Of a stretch of 64,000 bases of DNA, positions 57,972 through 64,000 are shown piece after piece. The stretch is from Croceibacterium atlanticum (GTDB lineage Bacteria > Pseudomonadota > Alphaproteobacteria > Sphingomonadales > Sphingomonadaceae). The notes below the pieces were generated by a model. It saw nothing but the letters and a program-made list of their open reading frames with translations, did no database searches and was not told the origin of the DNA. Numbering within the stretch: position 1 is the first letter of the stretch; every line of letters begins with the position of its first letter. Made by a program: the position numbers and the translations under genes. The stretch spans positions 62,001-126,000 of the forward strand of contig NZ_CP011452.2 of NCBI RefSeq assembly GCF_001008165.2, read 5' to 3'.

Positions 57972-60044
57972 TCACGAACCTTCCGGCAATTTCGCCTTCA
58001 ATTCCTCAAGCCAGACATCGGCCACCGCATCGCTCGGCGCGCGCCAGTCGCCGCGTGGGCTCAGCGCGCCGCCGCTGGAAACTTTCGGGCCGTTGGGAAT
58101 GGCGCTGCGCTTGAACTGGCTGAAGGCGAAGAAGCGTTTCAGGAAGCTTTCCAGCCAGTGGCGGATCGTGGCCAGATCATATTCGTTCTTCTTCGCTGCC
58201 GGGAATTCGGCGGGCCACAGCCCTTCGCCCTTATCGCGCCAGGCATGCCAGGCGAGGAAGGCGACCTTGCTCGGCCGCTGGCCGAAACGCATCACGTGGT
58301 GGAGGAAGAAGTCGTTGAGTTCATAGGGGCCAATCTTGGCCTCGGTGCTCTGGATCGCGCCTTCCGCATCGGCAGGCACCAGTTCCGGGCTGATTTCTGT
58401 GGCGAGGATGGCGCCCAGCACTTCATCGGTGGCCGCATCGAACTGGTCGGTGCGCGTGCACCAGCGGATCAGATACTGGATCAGCGTTTTCGGCACACCG
58501 GCATTGACGGCGTAGTGGCTCATCTGGTCGCCCACGCCGTAAGTGCACCAGCCCAGAGCCAGTTCGGACAGGTCGCCCGTGCCGATCACGAAACCGTTAT
58601 GCTGCCCGGCCAGGCGGAACAGGTAATCGGTGCGCAGCCCCGCCTGCACGTTTTCGAATGTCACGTCATAGACCGGCTCCCCGCCGGCGAAGGCGTGGCC
58701 GATATCTTCCAGCATAAGGCTTGCGGCTGGGCGAATGTCGATTTCCTCGGCGGAAATCCCCAGCGCTTTCATCAGCTTCCAGGCATTGTCTTTCGTCTCG
58801 TCCGAAGTGCCGAAGCCCGGCATAGTATAGCCGCGAATGGTGGTGCGCGGCAGGCCGAGCCGGTCGCAGGCCTTGGCTGCAACGATCAGCGCATGGGTGG
58901 AATCCAGCCCGCCGGAAATGCCGATCACCAGCGATTTGGGCCGTGTCGCCTCGATCCGGCGCATCAGCCCGTCGACCTGGATGTTGAATGCTTCGTAACA
59001 ATCCTCGTCCAGCTTTTCCGGGCGATTGGGCACGAAGGGGAAGCGCCGGATCGGGCGGTTGAGGCCAATATCGCCCTTTGCCGGTGCATGGTCGAAAGCG
59101 ATGAAGCGGAAGCTGTCTTCCGGCCGCCCGGCATGTTCTGCCGCATCGTTGAAAGTCTGCAAACGCAGCCGGTCGTTCTGGATGCGGTCGCAATCGACAT
59201 CGGCGATGCAGAGTTCCGGCTGCAATTCGAAACGCTGGCTGTCGGCCAGCAAATCGCCCAGTTCGAAGATCATGCCTTGGCCGTCCCAGGCAAGATCAGT
59301 CGTGCTTTCGCCGTGGCCAGCGGCGGAATAGACATAGGCGCTGGCCGTGCGCGAGCTTTGCGCGCGGCACAGCATATGCCTTTCGTCCGACTTGCCGATA
59401 ACGATATTGGAAGCGGACAGATTGGCCAGGATTGTCGCCCCGGCCAGCGCGCCTGCGGTGGATGGCGGGGAGGGCGCCCAGAAATCCTCGCAGATTTCCA
59501 CGAACAGCCTGAAACCGGGAAGCTGGCTGGACGCGAAGATCAGATCCGTGCCGAAGGGAATTTCATCCCCGCTGACCGTGATCGTGGCACCGCGAATATT
59601 GCGGCCATGGGCGAACCAGCGCTTCTCGTAATATTCGCGGTAATTGGGCAGGAAGCTTTTCGGCACGGCGCCCAGCAATTTTCCGTCGGCCACTGCCAGG
59701 GCGCAATTATAAAGCCGGCCATTATGGCGCAAGGGTGCGCCGATCAGCATGACCGGGGTCAGCCCCTTGCTGGCCGCGACAATGCCGGCCATTTCGGCTT
59801 CCACCGCGTCCAGCAGCGCATCCTGCATGACGAGATCGTCCAGCGCGTAGGATGACAGGCTCAGTTCCGGATAGACCAGGAGATCGACCTGCGCCTCGTG
59901 TGCGCGCTTCGCCTCTTCCACGATGGCGCGGGCATTATAGGCCACATCGGCCGTGCGGACGCGCGGCGTACTGGTCGCCACGCGCACGAAACCATGCTGG
60001 TGCATGTCGTAGAATGGATGGGTTCCGTCACCCGTTATCGTCAC
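57972..60044 (-). CDS. nadE: Glutamine-dependent NAD+ synthetase
   Basis: 690 residues from GTG 60044, which has AGGGA six bases upstream; the downstream ATG at 60005 lacks a good site. Final step of NAD synthesis: amidation of deamido-NAD+. N-terminal nitrilase-like glutaminase with Glu in PELSLSSYALDD, Lys in KSFLPNYREYYEKRW and the nucleophile Cys in VEICEDFW. C-terminal synthetase with the P-loop GISGGLDSTHALIVA. Full-length two-domain form. Confidence 0.95.
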   Translation of the reverse strand: MTITGDGTHPFYDMHQHGFVRVATSTPRVRTADVAYNARAIVEEAKRAHEAQVDLLVYPELSLSSYALDDLVMQDALLDAVEAEMAGIVAASKGLTPVMLIGAPLRHNGRLYNCALAVADGKLLGAVPKSFLPNYREYYEKRWFAHGRNIRGATITVSGDEIPFGTDLIFASSQLPGFRLFVEICEDFWAPSPPSTAGALAGATILANLSASNIVIGKSDERHMLCRAQSSRTASAYVYSAAGHGESTTDLAWDGQGMIFELGDLLADSQRFELQPELCIADVDCDRIQNDRLRLQTFNDAAEHAGRPEDSFRFIAFDHAPAKGDIGLNRPIRRFPFVPNRPEKLDEDCYEAFNIQVDGLMRRIEATRPKSLVIGISGGLDSTHALIVAAKACDRLGLPRTTIRGYTMPGFGTSDETKDNAWKLMKALGISAEEIDIRPAASLMLEDIGHAFAGGEPVYDVTFENVQAGLRTDYLFRLAGQHNGFVIGTGDLSELALGWCTYGVGDQMSHYAVNAGVPKTLIQYLIRWCTRTDQFDAATDEVLGAILATEISPELVPADAEGAIQSTEAKIGPYELNDFFLHHVMRFGQRPSKVAFLAWHAWRDKGEGLWPAEFPAAKKNEYDLATIRHWLESFLKRFFAFSQFKRSAIPNGPKVSSGGALSPRGDWRAPSDAVADVWLEELKAKLPEGS

Positions 60045-60158
60045 TGCACGTCCCTGTATCGGCTGGAGCCTGCCCATGCGTTAGCGGAGAGTGGGCCCGC
60101 ACGCCAACTCCCTCGCACAGGGGCGCTATCGGGGCGTTTGTGCGGAACCGCCAATCCC

Positions 60159-61361
60159 TCAGGCGGCTTCGCGCTGTCCGCCAATATCCAGCCGGGCTTT
60201 CGTCGTCGCCTTTGAAAGATCCAGGCCGTAAAGCCGCGCCGCGTTCCCGCCCACGATATCGGCCACGTCCGATGGCGCCATATGGCCCATTGTTTCGTTG
60301 ATCGTCCGCACGCTGTTGGGCCAGATGCTGTCCGGATGGGGGTAATCGCTGGCCCAGAGCAGATTGTGCGGCCCCCAGAATTCCAGCAGCCGCATGGCCG
60401 TGGGGCTTTGCTGGAAAGTGCCGTAAACCTGCCGCTTGAACACTTCGCTGGGCTTCATCTTGTGCGGGATGCCGCCCTTGTCGTCCCAGAATTCCTTGCA
60501 TTCCCACAGCCGCCAGTGGCGATAATCAAGCTCTTCCACCACCCATGGAACCCAGCCCACGCCGCTTTCGGCGATCACGATGTTCAGCTTCGGATGGCGT
60601 TCCAGAATGCCCCAGGCGAACAGGTCCACGAAGGGATCGAGGAATTGTTCGATGAACATCTTGGCGTGGAGAAATGTCGCGCCGGGCGACCCCTTGTATT
60701 TGTCGAACGCCTTGGTCACGCCGGGGAAGACGGTGACATGGAAGCTGAGCACGATGCCCGATTGTTCGAGCAGGTCGAAGACGGGTTCCCAGCGTTTGTC
60801 TTCCAGCCGCGGTTCGGCCATTGCGATCTGCAGATTGGCCTGCCGGCAGCCGCCCCGTTCCGCGAGCCGTTTCAGCTCCGCGAATGCCGCTTCCGGATGC
60901 GGGGGCAACATGGCGACGCCGATCAGCCGTTCCGGCGCGACGGTGCAGAATTCGTCATACAGCCAGTCATTATAGGCTGAATAGCAATCCTGCATGAAGG
61001 CGGCATCATCGCTCTTGATGCTGGTTACCGGGCCGAAGACCAGATGGGCCCACACGCTGTCCCGGTCCATGTCTTCCAGCCGCAATTTCGGATTGCCGGC
61101 GCGCAATTCGCTGACATCCTCGATCCCGCCCCGGTCATAGGCCGTGTGAATGGGCTTTGGTCCACCAAAGCTGAACGGCTTGCCTGCCCACATGCCCCAA
61201 TTCTGGCCATCGGCCATCCACATCGCGGGGCCGTCTCCATTTTCGACCACTTGCGGCGCGCGGTCGCCCCATTTTGCGGCCATGCGTCCGGTCCAGACAT
61301 TTGCCGGCAGCATGTTGAGATCCAGATGGTCGTCGCAGGAGACAAGGGCGGTTTCGATCAT
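60159..61361 (-). CDS. Amidohydrolase family 2 protein
   Basis: 400 residues, TIM-barrel amidohydrolase of the ACMSD/decarboxylase-like group. Metal-site candidates: CDDHLDLN near the N-terminus, SFHVTVFPG, and WASDYPHPDSIWP near the C-terminus. PERLIGVAMLPPHPEAAFAEL and GGNAARLYGL are typical. Such enzymes cleave or decarboxylate aromatic-type substrates; the substrate is not assignable. No catabolic neighbours. Its ORF start is preceded by no strong site; MIETALVSCDDH is the accepted start. Confidence 0.88.
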   Translation of the reverse strand: MIETALVSCDDHLDLNMLPANVWTGRMAAKWGDRAPQVVENGDGPAMWMADGQNWGMWAGKPFSFGGPKPIHTAYDRGGIEDVSELRAGNPKLRLEDMDRDSVWAHLVFGPVTSIKSDDAAFMQDCYSAYNDWLYDEFCTVAPERLIGVAMLPPHPEAAFAELKRLAERGGCRQANLQIAMAEPRLEDKRWEPVFDLLEQSGIVLSFHVTVFPGVTKAFDKYKGSPGATFLHAKMFIEQFLDPFVDLFAWGILERHPKLNIVIAESGVGWVPWVVEELDYRHWRLWECKEFWDDKGGIPHKMKPSEVFKRQVYGTFQQSPTAMRLLEFWGPHNLLWASDYPHPDSIWPNSVRTINETMGHMAPSDVADIVGGNAARLYGLDLSKATTKARLDIGGQREAA

Positions 61362-61433
61362 GGCAGCTCTTCCCGATGCATTGTTTGCTTAGCTTGCGAA
61401 GCTTGATGGCAGGCGATCGGGGGTGCCGCAATG

Positions 61434-61463
61434 CAAAAGGGCGGCTCCTTGCGGAACCGCCCT
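61434..61463 (-). terminator. Intrinsic terminator of the glycine-zipper gene
   Basis: AGGGCGGCTCC (61438-61448) and GGAACCGCCCT (61453-61463) pair over eleven bases with one mismatch, loop TTGC, and read on the - strand continue into TTTTGC. It begins about 24 bases past the stop of the gene. Confidence 0.7.
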
Positions 61464-61486
61464 GGCGTTTGCTTGCAAATCCTGGC

Positions 61487-61858
61487 TCAGCGGCAGCGCG
61501 CTTCGCCGCGATCGATTTCCCGCCCCAGCAGGCCACCGGCGGCGGCGCCAAGGATCGTACCCAGCGTCTTGTCGCGCCCGCCATCGATCTCGCGGCCGAG
61601 CAGGGCACCGCCTGCGGCGCCGATGATCAACCCGGTCGTGCCATTGTCCCGCTTGCAATAATAACGGCCATCATTCCCGCGCCATACGCGATCGCCGCGC
61701 TTGACGCGGCGCGGTTCCACATAGCGGCCGCGATGGTCATATTTTGCATGATGCCCGCGATGCAGGCCGCGATCATGGCGATCGCGCGAGCCGGCCTCTG
61801 CCGGCACAGCGGGGATCGCCATTGCAGTTGCGGCGGCGAGGAGCATGAAGATACGCAT
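61487..61858 (-). CDS. Secreted glycine-zipper 2TM-type protein
   Basis: 123 residues from the ATG at 61858 (GGAAAGG upstream). Signal peptide ends near AVPAEAGS. A His/Arg/Tyr-rich middle (DRHDRGLHRGHHAKYDHRG) is followed by the glycine-zipper pair TTGLIIGAAGGALLGREIDG and GTILGAAAGGLLGREID, a duplicated motif as in the 17-kDa surface-antigen-like family. Probably anchored in the outer membrane or envelope. Two cysteines, one near the C-terminus. Confidence 0.8.
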   Translation of the reverse strand: MRIFMLLAAATAMAIPAVPAEAGSRDRHDRGLHRGHHAKYDHRGRYVEPRRVKRGDRVWRGNDGRYYCKRDNGTTGLIIGAAGGALLGREIDGGRDKTLGTILGAAAGGLLGREIDRGEARCR

Positions 61859-62016
61859 TGGGGTGCCTTTCCGTGTAACTTTGCGGGTCAACGCCACCAT
61901 GCATTCACCGATCCCCAACCTGAGATGAACAAACGCGTTTCCGCCTTCAACTGCGGCGATTTGCGCCAATTCCGCGATGGATCGAGTGGTCGGTTCGGCC
62001 ATTTGAGTCCGGGTGG

Positions 62017-62043
62017 GGAAGGGCAGTTTTGTCCCGCCCTTCC
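62017..62043 (-). other. Hairpin past the azoR gene
   Basis: GGAAGGGC (62017-62024) and GCCCTTCC (62036-62043) pair perfectly. It lies 27 bases past the azoR stop; no T tract follows on the - strand, so termination is uncertain. Confidence 0.4.
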
Positions 62044-62069
62044 TTCGCACCCGGATTCAGGCGTCAGCT

Positions 62070-62666
62070 TCAGAGGCTGGCGATTTCGGCTTTTGCGGAA
62101 TTGATCGCTTCTTCCCGCGCTTCCGGGCCGAAGCCGATCTTTTCGGCGCGGATGAAGACCGGATCGGTAATCCCGATGAAGGCGAAGAAATCGCGCATCA
62201 GAGTTTCCTGATGTTCGAAGGCGCCATCCTGCTGATATTCACCGCCACGGGTGGAGAGGACGATTACCTTCCGGCCACCAGCCAGACCTTCGGGGCCGGC
62301 TTCGGAATATTTGAAGGTGACGCCGGGCACGCCCAGGCGGTCCATCCATGCGTTGATCTGGCTCGGCACGGTGAAATTATACATCGGCGCGCCGATCACC
62401 ACGATGTCGGAAGCCAGGAATTCATCCAGCACGGCGCGCTCTTCAGGAAAAACAGCCTTCATGGCGTCAGTGTGCTGGTCCTGCGGGAGACGGATCGCCC
62501 CGGTGCGGGCATCGTCGAGATGGGGCAGGGGGGCCTTGCCGTAATCGCGATCGACTATCCGGGCTTCGGGATGTTTGGACCGGAAATGATCCAGCGCGGC
62601 CTGGGTGAGAACGCGGCTGACGGAACTGTCGCCCGTCGTGGCGCTGTCGATACGGAGAATCTGCAT
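62070..62666 (-). CDS. azoR: FMN-dependent NADH-azoreductase
   Basis: 198 residues of the flavodoxin-like AzoR fold: MQILRIDSATTGDSSVSRVL with the FMN-phosphate loop, APMYNFTVPSQINAWMDRL, and STRGGEY. Reduces azo dyes and quinones using NADH; probably protects against quinone stress. Transcribed divergently from an HxlR regulator, 41 bp away. Confidence 0.93.
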   Translation of the reverse strand: MQILRIDSATTGDSSVSRVLTQAALDHFRSKHPEARIVDRDYGKAPLPHLDDARTGAIRLPQDQHTDAMKAVFPEERAVLDEFLASDIVVIGAPMYNFTVPSQINAWMDRLGVPGVTFKYSEAGPEGLAGGRKVIVLSTRGGEYQQDGAFEHQETLMRDFFAFIGITDPVFIRAEKIGFGPEAREEAINSAKAEIASL

Positions 62667-62681
62667 GGCTTTCCTTCCAAG

Positions 62682-62696
62682 GTTACGATTGATAAC
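62682..62696. promoter_or_regulatory. Candidate operator between azoR and the HxlR gene
   Basis: GTTA (62682-62685), seven bases, TAAC (62693-62696): the palindromic type bound by HxlR/YodB-class regulators. It sits in the middle of the 41-bp divergent spacer, so one site could control both genes. Confidence 0.5.
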
Positions 62697-62707
62697 TTGC
62701 AGGCCAT

Positions 62708-63139
62708 ATGGATACTGCCACCACGATCGTGCAAGAAGGCACTTCGCTGTCCGATAGTCACATGGATGTGACCATTCAGACCCATCCCGCGCGCTGTTGC
62801 CAGGCGGTGAACCAGATCCTCGCGCGCGTGGGCGATAAATGGTCGATGCAGGTGGTGATGAGCCTGTCCGAAGGATCGCTGCGCTTCAATGAATTGCGGC
62901 GCGAAATCGATGGTATTTCGCAAAGAATGCTGACGCGCACATTGCGCGGACTGGAACGGGATGGGCTGGTGAGCCGTGCCGTGACGCCCAGCGTGCCGCC
63001 GCGCGTGGATTATGCGCTTACCGAACTGGGCCGATCACTGCGTCAGCCCGTGCTTGCCCTGGGAGACTGGGCCGTTGCCAATCGCGAAGCGGTGGATGCC
63101 GCAAGGCAGGCTTTCGACCGGGAAGCGGGGGAAATCTAG
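62708..63139 (+). CDS. HxlR-family transcriptional regulator with cysteine pair
   Basis: 143 residues. Winged-helix domain with RCCQAVNQILARVGDKWSMQ at the start, LRFNELRREIDGISQRMLTR, and LERDGLVSRAVTPSVPPRV. Cys30-Cys31 lie at the start of the first helix, where YodB and HypR have their redox-sensing cysteine. It is divergent from azoR as in the YodB-azoR1 type. Probable quinone/thiol-stress repressor. A second ATG (62762) would shorten it by 18 residues. Confidence 0.85.
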   Translation: MDTATTIVQEGTSLSDSHMDVTIQTHPARCCQAVNQILARVGDKWSMQVVMSLSEGSLRFNELRREIDGISQRMLTRTLRGLERDGLVSRAVTPSVPPRVDYALTELGRSLRQPVLALGDWAVANREAVDAARQAFDREAGEI

Positions 63140-63163
63140 GACGAGCCGGCCGGAAGCGCGCGC

Positions 63164-64000
63164 TCAGCCTACTTCCTGATCTGCCTCCGCCACCGCCTGA
63201 GCGGCTTCGCGATCGCGCTCTGCCCGGCTTTTCTTTTCCGCGGCGGTGCGCAGCTGGCCGCAGGCGGCGTCAATATCCCGGCCGCGGGGGGTGCGGACCG
63301 GGGCGCTGATCCCGCCTTCAAAGATGATGTCCGAAAAGCGCCTGATCCGTTCCGGCGTGGAGCAGTCATAGGGTGCGCCCGGCCAGGGGTTGAACGGGAT
63401 CAGATTGACCTTGGCAGGCAGTTTGAACTGCTTGAGCAGGCGCACGAGTTCATGCGCATCCTCATCGCTGTCATTCTTGTCCTTCAGCATCACATATTCG
63501 AACGTGATGCGCCGGGCATTGGACGCGCCGGGATAGGCGGCGCAGGCTTCCAGCAATTCCTCGATGCCGAACTTCCTGTTGAGCGGCACGATCTCGTCGC
63601 GCACTTCCTTGGTCACGGCATGTAGTGAAACCGCGAGATTGACGCCAATCTCTTCCCCGCAGCGTTCCATCATCGGCACCACGCCACTGGTGGACAGTGT
63701 GATCCGGCGCTTCGACAGGGCCAGCCCTTCGCCATCCATCACCAGTTTCAATGCGTCGCGGACATTGTCGAAATTATACAGCGGTTCGCCCATGCCCATC
63801 ATCACGATATTGGTCAGCAGGCGGCCATCGGCCCTGTATTCGGCAACATCCTCCTCGTCGGGAACATCCATCCGGCCCTTGGGCCATTCGCCCAGCGCAT
63901 CGCGGGCCAGCATCACCTGTCCCACGATCTCGCCCGGTGTCAGATTGCGCACCAGCCGCATGGTTCCCGTATGGCAGAAACGGCAGTTCAGCGTGCAGCC
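63164..64000 (-). CDS. rlmN: Dual-specificity RNA methyltransferase RlmN (5' end outside window)
   Basis: 279 codons are visible to the window edge; the N-terminal part is beyond it. The radical-SAM cluster motif CTLNCRFC is in the first codons visible (near 63973-63998), followed by [13 protein letters not shown] and the cysteine of FDAACGQLR-type at the C-terminus ([10 protein letters not shown]), which forms the methyl-carrying thiol. RlmN methylates A2503 of 23S rRNA and A37 of some tRNAs. C-terminal residues are Ala/Glu/Arg-rich. Confidence 0.93.
   Translation of the reverse strand, partial: GCTLNCRFCHTGTMRLVRNLTPGEIVGQVMLARDALGEWPKGRMDVPDEEDVAEYRADGRLLTNIVMMGMGEPLYNFDNVRDALKLVMDGEGLALSKRRITLSTSGVVPMMERCGEEIGVNLAVSLHAVTKEVRDEIVPLNRKFGIEELLEACAAYPGASNARRITFEYVMLKDKNDSDEDAHELVRLLKQFKLPAKVNLIPFNPWPGAPYDCSTPERIRRFSDIIFEGGISAPVRTPRGRDIDAACGQLRTAAEKKSRAERDREAAQAVAEADQEVG

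Overview
The window is a high-GC chromosomal segment from an alphaproteobacterium, most likely a member of the Sphingomonadales (Sphingomonadaceae or Erythrobacteraceae). Three things suggest this: the closely packed str-S10-spc-alpha ribosomal block; scattered palindromes built on CTTCGACAAGCTCAG and on CCCGCCTTCGCGGG; and the accessory set (SleB-type wall hydrolase, small GIY-YIG and DUF559 nucleases, Arg/Tyr-rich secreted proteins). The placement is an inference from gene content and repeat style; no database search was run.

Layout. 1-165 is the tail of a universal stress protein. 0.7-21 kb is the translation block on the + strand: rpsL, rpsG, fusA, tuf, then rpsJ through rpsQ (S10 part), rplN through secY and adk (spc part), a secreted SRPBCC protein, and rpsM, rpsK, rpoA, rplQ (alpha part). 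It closes with a textbook terminator. GC-rich hairpins sit at several of the junctions inside it. 21-24.7 kb encodes a secreted prolyl oligopeptidase and two tandem glycine-zipper secreted proteins. 24.7-26.5 kb (-) has a TRIC-like channel coupled to a PepSY membrane protein, and a VOC protein. 26.7-34.7 kb (-) is the TCA block mdh, sucD, sucA, sucB, lpdA; sucC is not between mdh and sucD, and a GIY-YIG nuclease flanked by palindromes sits between sucD and sucA.

35-40 kb (-) carries a GGDEF/EAL protein, a small hypothetical protein, two peptidoglycan hydrolases (SleB, GH24) and thpR. uvrA (+) follows, with a clear alphaproteobacterial LexA box. 43.2-43.8 kb holds a DUF559 nuclease bracketed by inverted repeat copies, one of which encodes the protein's own C-terminus. 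44.0-45.9 kb is a visibly AT-rich island with two overlapping genes, a pentapeptide-repeat membrane protein and a nucleotidyltransferase. This is the best candidate for an unfamiliar transferred system. 45.9-48.3 kb has an orphan HTH protein, two CHRD proteins and an RlpA protein.

48.6-64 kb is mostly - strand: argG, a MATE transporter, two tandem cyclopropane-fatty-acid-synthase-like genes, a three-gene redox operon (PTR1-like SDR, b-type cytochrome, Tat/lipoprotein molybdenum enzyme), a HerA-like ATPase, glutamine-dependent NAD synthetase, an amidohydrolase, a glycine-zipper protein, azoR divergent from an HxlR regulator, and the 5'-truncated rlmN at the window edge.

Most of the window is housekeeping. 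The unusual parts are the two nuclease-plus-palindrome units, the AT-rich island, the regulatory RNA-like leaders in the ribosomal block, and the pterin-reductase/molybdoenzyme operon.
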